From Pirellulaceae bacterium (GTDB taxonomy: Bacteria > Planctomycetota > Planctomycetia > Pirellulales > Pirellulaceae), in contig JASMLW010000476.1 in NCBI GenBank assembly GCA_030748485.1, positions 1 to 64,000 of the forward strand: a stretch of 64,000 nucleotides of DNA, read 5' to 3'. The translations under genes and the position numbers were made by a program. The notes beneath the pieces are model-generated. The model saw nothing but the letters and a program-made list of their open reading frames with translations. It was not told the origin of the DNA and made no database searches. Below are positions 17,023 to 26,257 of the stretch, piece after piece. Within the stretch, counting starts at the first letter, position 1, and each line of letters begins with the position of its first letter.

Positions 17023-17772
17023 ATGGACATCCACCTGCTGGGCAGCACCGGCTATCATCCCAACCAACGCCGCCACACGTTCTGTTTGATGATGCCGGAA
17101 ATCGGCGTCGTCGTTGACGCGGGCACCGCCCTCTTCCGCGCTCGTCCGTTGATCGAGACGGACTCGCTCGACATCTTGCTCACCCATGCTCATCTCGATC
17201 ATGTCGTCGGACTCACCTTTCTATACGATGTGCTCTACGGTCGCTCGCTCGATCGCGTCACTGTCCATGGACAGTTGGATAAGCTGCAGGCGATCGAACA
17301 GCACTTGTTCGCTGAACTGATTTTTCCGGTAGCGCCGCCATTTCAAAGTCAACCGTTGGCTGAGCCGCTGGCGCTCGGCGGCGCCGTCGTCACTTGGTTC
17401 CCGCTGTCTCATCCGGGCGGTTCGGTCGGCTATCGTTTCGACTGGGAGCAAGCGTCGTTGGCGATTGTGACCGATACGACCGCGGCGGCCGACGCCGAAT
17501 ACATCGAGCACATTCGGGGCGTCGACTTGCTGATCCACGAGTGCTACTTCGGCGACGAATACGCCGAGTTCGCCGCCAAAACGGGACATAGCCACACCAC
17601 TCCCGTCGCACAATTGGCGGCCGCCGCCGCCGTCAAATCTCTGGTGCTCGTCCACGTCAACCCGCTCGACGAATCCGATGATCCAGTCGGAATCGAGACG
17701 GCTCGACGGATCTTCCCCAACACGACTCTGGGCGAAGATGAAATGGTGTTGCGCCTGCCCATCTCAACGTAA
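17023..17772 (+). CDS. MBL-fold metallo-hydrolase (RNase Z-like)
   Basis: 249 residues from ATG 17023; a TTG at 17002 would overlap the previous stop. The metallo-beta-lactamase signature THAHLDHVVGL is at about residue 55, followed by HPGGSVGYRF, a TDT motif, and VHVNPLDE near the end as the last metal-ligand strand. The insert-poor architecture resembles the RNase Z/PhnP group of phosphodiesterases. The substrate is unknown. Shares direction with the AsmA-like gene and converges with the small membrane protein gene. Confidence 0.82.
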   Translation: MDIHLLGSTGYHPNQRRHTFCLMMPEIGVVVDAGTALFRARPLIETDSLDILLTHAHLDHVVGLTFLYDVLYGRSLDRVTVHGQLDKLQAIEQHLFAELIFPVAPPFQSQPLAEPLALGGAVVTWFPLSHPGGSVGYRFDWEQASLAIVTDTTAAADAEYIEHIRGVDLLIHECYFGDEYAEFAAKTGHSHTTPVAQLAAAAAVKSLVLVHVNPLDESDDPVGIETARRIFPNTTLGEDEMVLRLPIST

Positions 17773-18057
17773 GGCGCCTGAAATCTCGCCGTAGCACCAG
17801 GCCATGAGCAGGATGAAGACCCAGAAAATCAAACCTGTATAGGCCAGCACGATGACGGTCCAAATGGCCTTGGACACCGGCGAGAACGAAGTGCTGCGCC
17901 AAAGCAGCGGCAGCCCGATGCAGGCGGTCACAAAGAACAAGATCGCCAGCACCACCCAACCGTTGTTCAGCATCCCCCAAAAACGGTCCCGCTCGGCAGC
18001 CGCATTGGGCTGCTTTTCGGCGTTCTGATCGACGGCTTCCGCCTCGTAGATTGGCAC
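17764..18057 (-). CDS. Small two-helix membrane protein
   Basis: 97 residues if started at the GTG at 18057, which has AGAGGTG upstream; an ATG at 18108 would give 114. The N-terminal half is polar (VPIYEAEAVDQNAEKQPN), then two hydrophobic helices (WVVLAILFFVTACIGLPLLW and IWTVIVLAYTGLIFWVFILL). Its end overlaps the MBL gene end by 9 bases on the opposite strand. No family recognised. Confidence 0.55.
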   Translation of the reverse strand: MPIYEAEAVDQNAEKQPNAAAERDRFWGMLNNGWVVLAILFFVTACIGLPLLWRSTSFSPVSKAIWTVIVLAYTGLIFWVFILLMAWCYGEISGALR

Positions 18058-18144
18058 GCTCGCACCTCTAAAACCTGCTGTCAGTTGGAATATAGCATTT
18101 ATCGGCAATTGAGCTGGGAGTGAATTCGGCAGATTGCATCTATT

Positions 18145-18173
18145 TGTAAACTATGTGCTGAAAACTGTTTACA
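18145..18173. promoter_or_regulatory. Inverted repeat TGTAAAC/GTTTACA upstream of sigma-54 activator
   Basis: Perfect 7-bp inverted repeat (18145-18151 and 18167-18173) with a 15-base spacer in an AT-rich 250-base leader between divergent genes. It could be an operator; no regulator can be named. Confidence 0.3.
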
Positions 18174-18355
18174 TCGCTGTTTGTCGCTGATGTGGGGAGG
18201 GCTGCCGTGTTTTCAACTCTTATCACTTGAGAAAATAGAACGGTTAACTAATGTAGACAATTGAAAGCAGATCAGATGTTTAGGGGGTTTAAGTGGTTTT
18301 CAGTTCAGGCATATTTCACCCGCTTCTCCTTGGCGTCAGCCCTCAGGTGTAAACG

Positions 18356-19807
18356 ATGGAACTCAACCCCAGCTCCCCAGCCCCATCGATCTCGGGTGTG
18401 CAGTTCGGCGATTCGGCATTGATCGTCAGCAGTGACGGACAGCTAGTCCAGGATTTGACAGGAATCCTTCGCGACGATCACGACTGCGCTGCACAATCGG
18501 CTCCCTCGTACCATCATGCAGAGCACCAATTGCGAGCGGAGCGGCTGGAATCGGTGTTCATTGACTTGCGGATGGACAGCGTGGACCAGAGTCCGGTGCC
18601 CTTGCTCCAACATCTCTCGCGGCGTCGGGGCAACCGAATCCCCGTCATTGCGATCGCCGAACGCGGCTACGGCCGCGAGTGGGCCGGTCTGGCGGACAGT
18701 GCAGTGCACGGTCACTTGGAGGCTCCGATACAAGCTTCCCAGGTGACGAAGATCGCAGCGGACCGCCAGGTGCTGCATTCGTTCCAGGCGCCGCCGCTGC
18801 CGGCTCATCCCCGCGCCGTGGAGACGAGTTCCATTTCATTCCGGACGTATACATCGGACATGTATGCGATGCTGGACCAGTTGGTCATGATGGCGTCGCA
18901 CGATGTCACGCTATTGCTGATTGGTGAGACGGGCACAGGCAAGTCGACGATCGCCCGAATGATCCACGAACTGAGTCCTCGCCGCAACGAGATGTTTTTG
19001 ACGGTCGCCAGCGGAGCGTTGCCGCCGGACCTGATTGAGAGTGAGTTGTTCGGGCACGTCAAAGGAGCTTTCACGAGCGCCGATCGCACGAAGATGGGAA
19101 AGTTCGAAGCGGCCCATTCGGGATCGTTGTTGCTTGACGAAATCGACACGCTCCACCCGGACCAGCAGGCGAAACTGCTACGAGTCATAGAGACGGGTGA
19201 ATTTGAACCGGTGGGATCGAACGAGACGATCCAGTCGCGGACACGATTGATTGTCGCTTCCAACGTGGACTTGCACGAGCGGATGGAGCAGGGTGAGTTT
19301 CGACCGGATCTCTACTACCGGTTGAACGTGCTGGAGTTCTACATCCCGCCGTTGCGGGAACGACCGGCGGACGTCGTTCCGCTGACGCTATCGTTCGTTC
19401 ACGAATTCTGCTCACAGCACAACATACAAATCCGCCGGATCCACCCCGAATTTCTCATTGTTCTGAAACGGCACACGTGGCCGGGGAACATCCGCGAGTT
19501 GAAGAATCACGTTCGCCGAGCGGTGCTCTTCTGCCGCACGGGCGAGTTGACGCCGAACGACCTGGCGTTGAATCTGCTCAAACACGATTCCGATCAGCCG
19601 GCGAATGGAACAATGCTCGGCTCGACGCTTTCCGAGAAGGTTGCTCGAACGGAGCGCGAGATCCTTGAAGAGGCGCTCAAGGCCCACGACTCCAACCGCA
19701 CGGCGACGGCGCGGGCGCTGGGGATCAGCCGCGTCGGCTTGTATAAGAAGATGAAGAAGTACGGCATGATTGAGAGCCGGAATGGTCGCAAGCGATCGAG
19801 TAAATAG
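18356..19807 (+). CDS. Sigma-54-interacting transcriptional activator (NtrC-like)
   Basis: 483 residues. An N-terminal region (about 15-130) is laid out like a receiver domain, but the usual phospho-acceptor surroundings are degenerate (SVFIDLRMDS). The AAA+ sigma-54 domain covers about 160-390, with Walker A GETGTGKS near residue 190 and Walker B LLLDEID. The sigma-54 contact loop reads GAFTSA instead of GAFTGA. A Fis-type HTH ends the protein (TATARALGISRVGLYKKMKK). It would activate sigma-54 promoters by ATP hydrolysis. The pilin/membrane cluster downstream is a possible target, but I found no clear -24/-12 site. Confidence 0.88.
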   Translation: MELNPSSPAPSISGVQFGDSALIVSSDGQLVQDLTGILRDDHDCAAQSAPSYHHAEHQLRAERLESVFIDLRMDSVDQSPVPLLQHLSRRRGNRIPVIAIAERGYGREWAGLADSAVHGHLEAPIQASQVTKIAADRQVLHSFQAPPLPAHPRAVETSSISFRTYTSDMYAMLDQLVMMASHDVTLLLIGETGTGKSTIARMIHELSPRRNEMFLTVASGALPPDLIESELFGHVKGAFTSADRTKMGKFEAAHSGSLLLDEIDTLHPDQQAKLLRVIETGEFEPVGSNETIQSRTRLIVASNVDLHERMEQGEFRPDLYYRLNVLEFYIPPLRERPADVVPLTLSFVHEFCSQHNIQIRRIHPEFLIVLKRHTWPGNIRELKNHVRRAVLFCRTGELTPNDLALNLLKHDSDQPANGTMLGSTLSEKVARTEREILEEALKAHDSNRTATARALGISRVGLYKKMKKYGMIESRNGRKRSSK

Positions 19808-19865
19808 CTCGCGCGGCGAGTAATCGGGCGGCGTTTCCGCGCCGCGTTTTCTAACGGCTGATGAG

Positions 19866-21596
19866 TTGGCCATGTCGATGCCGATCAGCACCCCGACTTC
19901 GCACTCTCTTGCCGCCGGCGGCGAGGACGTCTCACGATTCGGCTGGTGTGGGCCGGTGGTGATCGCGGCGATTGCCTGGGCCGGCGTCTGTTGCGTCACG
20001 ATCGCCGACCCGGATCTGTGGGGCCACACTCTTTACGGCCTCCGCGCTCAATCGCAAGACCTGTTGCTGGAACGACACGATCCGTTTTCCTACACGGCTC
20101 CGGGCAGCGCGTGGACAAATCACGAATGGCTCGCCGAGTACGTCTTTGGAATGCTCTGGCGGCTGGGTGGCGACCGCGGACTGTGTTGGTGGCGGAACGG
20201 CTTGATGGCGGTAGTGTTCGGCGTCGGCGCGTGGGCGGCCCACCGACAGCGAGCGCCTCTCGGGGGCCAATTACTACTGTTGCTCTACGCGGCCATTTGC
20301 CTGTCGGCGTTCGCCACTTACGTGCGACCGCAACTGGCGACTTTCGCCCTCTTCGCCACTCACTTGGCCGTGCTGCGATCGCACTGGGATCGCCCGACTC
20401 GATGGGCTTGGCTGCTGCCGGTGTCGATGGTGGCTTGGGTCAACATGCACGGTGGATTCCTGGCCGGGCTGGGATTGCATGTGATTTTCTGCGGGGCGGC
20501 AATCGCGTTGGCGGTTATCGGGAGGGCCGAATCGCGCGGCCGCGGCATTCACTTCGCGACGATCTGCGGGCTGACGTTCCTCGCCACGCTGATCAACCCG
20601 TACGGCGTCGAACTCTATTCGATGCTGTGGAATCATCTGGCTCCCCATCAAGCCGTTCGCGAATGGGAGCCGCTCTGGACGCACCTTCAAGCGCCTTTGC
20701 ACTACCTCCCGTTTGTCTTGCTGTTGATGGCGCTCCGCGGTTCCACCAAGTGGCAATGGATCGATGCGATTGTGTTGGGAATCGTGGCCGTTCAGGCCTG
20801 TATGCATTTACGGCACGGCGCGCTGTTAACGATAGCCATTATGGTCTTGGCTCCGGCCGCGATCGCCGACTGCTTGAGCCGCATGTTCCCTTTGATCGCC
20901 GGCCGGTTGAGAGTGGCGAGTGGACCGCGGCGCTTGCTCGCGGCGGCCGCGCCGATCGCCGCCTTCATCGCCATTCAGGTTATCGGCGGATTACCTATCT
21001 GGCTCAGCGGAGCGTATCCGTGGCGGGTCGCGGTCGACTGCCACAGCGCGGCTCCAGGAGTGCCGCAGCGAGCCGTCGATGTGATGCAACGCGAGAGGAT
21101 GAGCGGAAATGTGATTACCTCTTACGGCTGGGGGCAGTATCTGATCTGGCGTCGCTTCCCCGACAATCTCGTCGCCTTCGATGGCCGGTATAGAACGGTT
21201 TACCCGACTCAACTTGAGCAGCAGTTCTTGACCTTCTTCTCAGTGAACGATTCGTCGGACGGGGCGTCGCGATGTGACGCGATGCTGAACGAGTATCCGA
21301 CAGCGATCTCCCTGCTGCCCACCGAATCACCGCCGGCGGCGCGAGTCCGTCGTTCGTCTGACTGGATCGTTGTTTACGAAGACGAGCAAGCCAGTTTGGC
21401 CGTGCGCCGCCGCCGCGAATACGCGCAACTCATTCGGCGAGTCGAACGAGGGCGGATTCGGCAGCCAGCGTCACCGCGGTGGCGAGTTTTTCCCTCGGCT
21501 ACACCGGCGGCCGCGACGACATCCGCGACGACATCCGCGCCGACGTCCGCTGCGGATAGCGGCAAACCAAAATTATCCGCTGTTTCCGCTCGTTAA
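19866..21596 (+). CDS. Polytopic membrane protein, GT-C/PMT-like paralogue A
   Basis: 576 residues; ATG at 19866 or 19872. About ten hydrophobic segments are visible from residue 28 to 385, followed by a soluble tail. A first extracytoplasmic loop carries DPDLWGH...DPFSYTAPGSAWTNHEWL, an Asp-containing arrangement typical of GT-C lipid-linked sugar transferases. The C-terminal part has SYGWGQYLIWRRFPDN. A second copy (22039-23769) shares both landmarks, so they are paralogues. Pilin-like genes alternate with them; glycosylation of those proteins is a guess. The end is encoded by 12-bp repeats (ATSATTSAPTS). Confidence 0.6.
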   Translation: MAMSMPISTPTSHSLAAGGEDVSRFGWCGPVVIAAIAWAGVCCVTIADPDLWGHTLYGLRAQSQDLLLERHDPFSYTAPGSAWTNHEWLAEYVFGMLWRLGGDRGLCWWRNGLMAVVFGVGAWAAHRQRAPLGGQLLLLLYAAICLSAFATYVRPQLATFALFATHLAVLRSHWDRPTRWAWLLPVSMVAWVNMHGGFLAGLGLHVIFCGAAIALAVIGRAESRGRGIHFATICGLTFLATLINPYGVELYSMLWNHLAPHQAVREWEPLWTHLQAPLHYLPFVLLLMALRGSTKWQWIDAIVLGIVAVQACMHLRHGALLTIAIMVLAPAAIADCLSRMFPLIAGRLRVASGPRRLLAAAAPIAAFIAIQVIGGLPIWLSGAYPWRVAVDCHSAAPGVPQRAVDVMQRERMSGNVITSYGWGQYLIWRRFPDNLVAFDGRYRTVYPTQLEQQFLTFFSVNDSSDGASRCDAMLNEYPTAISLLPTESPPAARVRRSSDWIVVYEDEQASLAVRRRREYAQLIRRVERGRIRQPASPRWRVFPSATPAAATTSATTSAPTSAADSGKPKLSAVSAR

Positions 21597-21806
21597 CACC
21601 TGCCAGCCGCACCAACCGCGTTTGAGTCGCAAAAGACCAGTCAATTGGGATTTAGGTCGCTTCGGCACAGCAGCTGCATGTGAAAGGTCGGGCTACCCGT
21701 GCGCCAAGACGACGGCGGCCAATTCGTCGTCACAACCAACAGCGCGCCACGCTCTCCAAACCAACTGCCAAAACCAACTGCCCCAACCGTTGAAGACGAG
21801 ACGATC

Positions 21807-21986
21807 ATGAAGCGCAACCGCCTGTTACGCAAGGCACGTCGACAGAACGAAGGATCCGTGTTTGTCGAGTACTTGCTTTTGCTGACGTTGATTGGCATCG
21901 GAGTGATCGCAGGATTGGCGACGGTCCGATCAGCGTTGATCAACGAACTGAACGACTTGGCTCAAGCGATCAACGCGATCACTTAG
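21807..21986 (+). CDS. Flp-pilin-like small membrane protein 1
   Basis: 59 residues: a basic leader MKRNRLLRKARRQNEGSVFV, then hydrophobic EYLLLLTLIGIGVIAGLATV and an amphipathic tail ending LNDLAQAINAI. A charged leader, a Gly before the cleavage region and a Glu near the start of the hydrophobic helix resemble type IVb (Flp) prepilins. Two similar genes follow at 25.1 and 25.5 kb. No prepilin peptidase or Tad ATPase lies in the window. Confidence 0.6.
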   Translation: MKRNRLLRKARRQNEGSVFVEYLLLLTLIGIGVIAGLATVRSALINELNDLAQAINAIT

Positions 21987-22038
21987 GGCGAGTTGAAATT
22001 CATGACCGCCTCATCGGTGGTGCGCGATCGGAACGGCC

Positions 22039-23769
22039 GTGTCGACAACAGGCAAGACGCAGAACTTTCAAGTTGAGTCTCTCCAGGCGGTATTGCTTGA
22101 CCGCTGGGTTTTGAACAAATGGCATTTCGCCGTTTGCGCTTGGTTCTGCGTATTCTTCATGTACCTCAACTACATCCCTCTCTATCACTCCGATCTCTGG
22201 TGCCATCTCAACTACGGCAACTGGATGATCGATCACGGCAAGTTGGTTGAGGAAGATCCGTTTCTCCCGCTGGCGAAGGGCATGCCGGTTGTCAACAACG
22301 CGTGGCTGGCGCAGTTGTCGTTCGCCGGAGCGGAACGGCTCGGCGGCCCGCAGTTTCTCTCCAATTTGTTCGCGTTGGTCGTGCTGGCGAGCCACTTGAT
22401 TTACGCCCGGTGTTTCTATCTCGTTTCCGGCCGCAAGTCGCTGGCGGTGGGCGGCGTGATCATGATCCTGTTGTTTGGATGGACGCGGCACGCCATTATT
22501 CGTCCGGAGATATTCGGCGGGTTGGGAATGGCCGTGCTGTTTTGGATGCTGGTTCGAGTCGAACCGTGGCGTTCGCGGACCCACGCTTTTGGCAAGTCGG
22601 CCGAGGGATTTCCGCGGTGGATGTGGTTTGCGGCACCCGCCATGTTTTGCCTGTGGGCCAACCTGCACGGTTCCTACGCTGTGGGCTTGGTCGTGCTCGC
22701 CTGCCACGCCTGTGGCGCGGTTGTCGAAACGTTGTGGCGGGAGAGGAATCTGGCGCGGACCATCAACGACGGCGAAGTCCGCCGCTGGGTCTGGCTGACC
22801 GAGTTGGCGGTTGCCGGCACGTTGCTCAACCCCTACGGCGTCGACTTGTTGATCGCGACCGCCCGCTTTGGCGGCAACGACAACCTCCGCGATGTGCTGG
22901 AGTGGTTTCCGCTGCGTCTAAAAGACTTTGAAGGAATCCAGTTCGTCGTGGCGATGCTGCTAACGATGGTGGTTTGGCGGCACAGTCGCGTGCGCGTGCG
23001 AGCTGCGGAGATCTGCATCTTGTTGTTCCTCGTCGTCATGATTGCGCCGACGGTGCGGATGATCGGCTGGCTGGCTCCGATGCTGACCTTCGCATTGTTG
23101 CCCCACATGCGCGAATTGCTGGAGCGCATCGAACCGAGTTTCAAGTCGATGATCCCGGAGCCCGCGGCCAACTCGAACTCGGATGATGAGCAACCGGAGG
23201 GCGCGTGGAAGAAACCGCGCTTCACCTACACCCTTTTCAGCGGCTTGGCGATTTGGTGTGCGTTCGCTCTGTCTCCGATCAGTCAGCCCGTGTTGAGTGA
23301 CACACCGCGAGATCCGCAGCAGATTTACAGCCGGGGGACGCCGCTCGGTGTAACGAAATTCCTTCGGGAGAATCCCCCGGAGGGAATGGTGTGGGCGCCA
23401 CAGTGGTGGGGTGATTGGCTTGTCTGGGATGGCCCTGACCAGTTGCAAGTTTTTATGACAACCACTCTCCACTTGGCTCCCCATCATGTTTGGCGAGACT
23501 ACATGCGCGTCGCGCACGCCCGCCCGGGATGGGACACCGCCCTAGACCGCTACGCAATCGACACCATCATCCTGCACAAGGAACTCGAGGCGCCGTTGGT
23601 GCGACTGGTCCGGCGTTCGGCGAGTTGGCGAGAGATCTACGAAGACGACCTCGGAGTGATTTTTCGACGAGTCGATCGACCGGCGACTGAGCCGACCACC
23701 GAAGTTGAGGACTCGGAATCCGAAACCGGGGCCATCGACGATCGGTTGAATGAGGAGGTGGATCGATGA
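22039..23769 (+). CDS. Polytopic membrane protein, GT-C/PMT-like paralogue B
   Basis: 576 residues, the same length as paralogue A, with matching landmarks: HSDLWCHLNYG, then DPFLPL...NNAWLAQL in the first loop, about ten membrane helices, and PQWWGDWLVWDG in the C-terminal soluble part. The start codon is a GTG at 22039. The last 30 residues are acidic. It overlaps the start of the next gene by 4 bases (GATCGATGAG), implying an operon with the secreted 449-residue protein. Confidence 0.6.
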   Translation: MSTTGKTQNFQVESLQAVLLDRWVLNKWHFAVCAWFCVFFMYLNYIPLYHSDLWCHLNYGNWMIDHGKLVEEDPFLPLAKGMPVVNNAWLAQLSFAGAERLGGPQFLSNLFALVVLASHLIYARCFYLVSGRKSLAVGGVIMILLFGWTRHAIIRPEIFGGLGMAVLFWMLVRVEPWRSRTHAFGKSAEGFPRWMWFAAPAMFCLWANLHGSYAVGLVVLACHACGAVVETLWRERNLARTINDGEVRRWVWLTELAVAGTLLNPYGVDLLIATARFGGNDNLRDVLEWFPLRLKDFEGIQFVVAMLLTMVVWRHSRVRVRAAEICILLFLVVMIAPTVRMIGWLAPMLTFALLPHMRELLERIEPSFKSMIPEPAANSNSDDEQPEGAWKKPRFTYTLFSGLAIWCAFALSPISQPVLSDTPRDPQQIYSRGTPLGVTKFLRENPPEGMVWAPQWWGDWLVWDGPDQLQVFMTTTLHLAPHHVWRDYMRVAHARPGWDTALDRYAIDTIILHKELEAPLVRLVRRSASWREIYEDDLGVIFRRVDRPATEPTTEVEDSESETGAIDDRLNEEVDR

Positions 23770-25115
23770 GCGATCAAACAAGCGGCAAGAAGCCCGCCGG
23801 TCTGACCGGCTTTGTCATCATCCAAGTTGTCCTGCTGTCCGCCGCCATGGCGGCCACGTCGCACCGCATGCGAACGATCGACGCCCGCGTGACGCTTCCC
23901 GAGTCGCGCGAGTTTCCACTGGTCGTCGAGCCTCGGCACGACAACCCGCTGATCGTTTCAGACGAGCAACTAGTCGAGGTTCTAAACAAACTTCGCCCGC
24001 AGCTGCGCGGCGATCAACCCAAGATCAACCACATCGATCACGCCTTGAGAATGTGGGGAGTGTCCGCGAAGTTCGCCGATCCGAACTGCCTGTCGGGCTC
24101 CGAGATGCGAGCTATCCTCACCGACGCCGGCGAGTTTCAGAAAGTCTGGGGCGATGACGTCCAACCGTTGCTGTCGCGCGGACCACACGGCGTGAGGGTC
24201 TTTGTCCGAGGTGGCGATTCGACATCGAGTCATGTCGATCACACTCTCGCCGGACTCGCCGAAATCGGTACGCCGACCACGTTTGTCATGAACGTGGCGG
24301 GACGGCGCATGACGTTGGGCCAGATGCTGAACGAGTCGCTCGACCGATTTAGACTGAACCAACGCGAGTACGAGTGGTCGGCTCTCGCCTACGCCCTGTT
24401 CTTGCCGACCGACAGTTGGGTCACCGCGGAAGGGCAGACCATCAGTTTTGACGACATCGTCCAGCGGATCACCAGACAACCCTACGGCGAGGGTGTGTGC
24501 TTTGGGAATCATCGATTGCACACCCTGGCCATGATCTTGCGCATTGATGAGCAGGAGAGCATTCTCTCGACGGCCGCGCGGCAATCTGTCGTCGCTCATC
24601 TCAACGAAGCGACCGCCCGCTTGGTCGCCTCCCAGGAGGCCGACGGATTCTGGGACCAGGGCTGGACTGGGAAACAGCGGCCAGCGGCCAGTGGCGGTGA
24701 ACGCCAGTCCAGGATTCTGGCGACCGGACATGCGATGGAATGGTGGGCGTTCGCGCCCGCCGAAGTTCATCCGCCGCGCGAGGTGCTGATCCGCGCAGGC
24801 CAATGGCTGGCGCGAACGATCGGAGAAATGTCGGACGAAGAGATTCGCTCGAATTACACTTATCTAACACACGCTGGTCGCGCCCTGGCCCTGTGGCGGG
24901 GCAGTTTCCCGACCGACATTGTTGAACCGACCGAAGAGCAAGCTCTCCCCAAAACCGACGCTGAGCCAACCGACGCTGAGCCAACCGAACCGGCGGATGG
25001 TTCCGCCGATTTGGACGACCCCAAAAAGGAGCCCGCTGGCGGGCAACCGAACGAGTCATCGAAACCACCCACTGACGCGGGTCAGACTGCTACTGACAAA
25101 GAAGCCGCGAGTTAG
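23766..25115 (+). CDS. Membrane-anchored extracytoplasmic protein of unknown function
   Basis: 449 residues with one N-terminal transmembrane segment (GFVIIQVVLLSAAMAAT). The central region is helical, with repeats of the alpha/alpha-toroid kind (GNHRLHTLAMILRI, QEADGFWDQGW, ILATGHAMEWWAFAP), as in glycan-processing or prenyltransferase-like barrels. The last 60 residues are a Pro/Glu/Asp-rich tail containing a 15-bp tandem duplication (24954-24983). It is translationally coupled to paralogue B and precedes two pilin-like genes. No catalytic motif recognised. Confidence 0.6.
   Translation: MSDQTSGKKPAGLTGFVIIQVVLLSAAMAATSHRMRTIDARVTLPESREFPLVVEPRHDNPLIVSDEQLVEVLNKLRPQLRGDQPKINHIDHALRMWGVSAKFADPNCLSGSEMRAILTDAGEFQKVWGDDVQPLLSRGPHGVRVFVRGGDSTSSHVDHTLAGLAEIGTPTTFVMNVAGRRMTLGQMLNESLDRFRLNQREYEWSALAYALFLPTDSWVTAEGQTISFDDIVQRITRQPYGEGVCFGNHRLHTLAMILRIDEQESILSTAARQSVVAHLNEATARLVASQEADGFWDQGWTGKQRPAASGGERQSRILATGHAMEWWAFAPAEVHPPREVLIRAGQWLARTIGEMSDEEIRSNYTYLTHAGRALALWRGSFPTDIVEPTEEQALPKTDAEPTDAEPTEPADGSADLDDPKKEPAGGQPNESSKPPTDAGQTATDKEAAS
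24954..24983. repeat. 15-bp perfect tandem duplication within a coding region
   Basis: ACCGACGCTGAGCCA repeated exactly twice, in frame, giving TDAEPTDAEP in the acidic tail of the 449-residue protein. Confidence 0.85.
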
Positions 25116-25130
25116 AAAAGAGGCGTTCGC

Positions 25131-25454
25131 ATGCAGATCTTGAAACAACTCTGGTCCGACGAACGGGCGTTTGTCATCTCCTCCGAATTGGTCTTGGTGA
25201 GCACCATTCTGGTGATTGGACTCATCGTCGGGCTGACGACAATGCGAGATCAACTGGTGCAGGAGTTTGGCGACATCGGCTTGGCGATCGCCGGGCTCAA
25301 CCACAGTTATTCGTTCGCCGGCGTGACTGTTGGCGGCTTCACCTCGGCCGGCAGTTCGTTCGACGATCTCTCGGATTTTTGCGACGGGACGGACGTGGCT
25401 GGTGCTGCTCCGGCCTGCATTAATGTGACTGTCGCGGCCAGCGACGAAGGGTGA
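25131..25454 (+). CDS. Flp-pilin-like small secreted protein 2
   Basis: 107 residues. Leader MQILKQLWSDERAFVISSEL, hydrophobic segment LVLVSTILVIGLIVGLTTMR and QLVQEFGDIGLAIAGLNHSY are nearly superimposable on the next gene (WRDERG...VVGLTTMRDHIVQQFGDVAISIDALDQSF). A longer C-terminal part holds two cysteines that could form a disulfide. It resembles the planctomycete pilin-like family; function unproven. Confidence 0.65.
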   Translation: MQILKQLWSDERAFVISSELVLVSTILVIGLIVGLTTMRDQLVQEFGDIGLAIAGLNHSYSFAGVTVGGFTSAGSSFDDLSDFCDGTDVAGAAPACINVTVAASDEG

Positions 25455-25520
25455 CGTTTCAAGTTCGCATCCCTCAACCGAATTCGCGGGACTTGTTGAG
25501 GTTGCCTAGAGGTAAAGCAA

Positions 25521-25805
25521 ATGAATCTGATTCGAGATCTATGGCGCGACGAACGGGGCAACGCCAACTTGGCTTCGGTGATTCTGCTGACGACGATCAT
25601 CGGTCTCGGCGTGGTCGTCGGGTTGACGACGATGCGCGATCACATCGTTCAACAGTTTGGCGACGTCGCAATTTCGATCGACGCTCTCGACCAGTCGTTC
25701 TCGACATCGAACATGGGATCGTTCACCGACCCGGGCGCTGTAACTGATACGGCCAACACTGAGCCGGGCGGGCTGTACGTACGGCTGCCGGCGTCGAATG
25801 AATGA
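25521..25805 (+). CDS. Flp-pilin-like small secreted protein 3
   Basis: 94 residues starting MNLIRDLWRDERGNANLASV, hydrophobic helix ILLTTIIGLGVVVGLTTMR, then an amphipathic segment and a polar tail. AGAGG stands 7-11 bases before the ATG. It is a paralogue of the gene at 25131, 66 bases upstream. The three pilin-like genes and two large membrane proteins appear to be one functional cluster. Confidence 0.65.
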   Translation: MNLIRDLWRDERGNANLASVILLTTIIGLGVVVGLTTMRDHIVQQFGDVAISIDALDQSFSTSNMGSFTDPGAVTDTANTEPGGLYVRLPASNE

Positions 25806-26257
25806 GTTTCGCATTGTCGACGAGACGAAACTTGACAGTGTCACCCATTGTCACACCTGTTCTCCACACGCACTGCTGTGCGTCTCCGCGCGACGAAGTT
25901 GAAGGCGTAAAGTAGGTGGTGGTGCGAAGCTGCGTATTTCGCGGGAATCTGGCGCCGTTTGAATTCGCCCGCGCGCCGTCGGCACTCCGCCACTTCGACA
26001 CTTCGACACAGTCATCACCAGGTTCTCCACAGTTGCCAGCAACTCTAGCATCCCTAGGCCATTTGGGCATTTCTCTTGGCGGATGAAAAATAGATTGCAA
26101 ATCGGGCCCCTGCGCGGGACGATAGCGAGAACCAAATCTCTTCTGGGTCTTCCCTAGCGCAATTCGTCTTCGGACGAGTCAATAGTTGTGACAACGGTTT
26201 GTCATAGGCGTTCGACGCGCCAACTGCGCTATCATTCTTCAATTGGGAGGAAGACCG
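25806..26257. other. Intergenic region with a TGACAA-CGGT-TTGTCA palindrome
   Basis: About 450 bases with no believable gene. A perfect 6-bp inverted repeat with a four-base loop lies at 26189-26204, 54 bases before the hemerythrin-like start, and may be an operator. A strong Shine-Dalgarno (GGGAGG) sits at 26245-26250. Confidence 0.45.
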
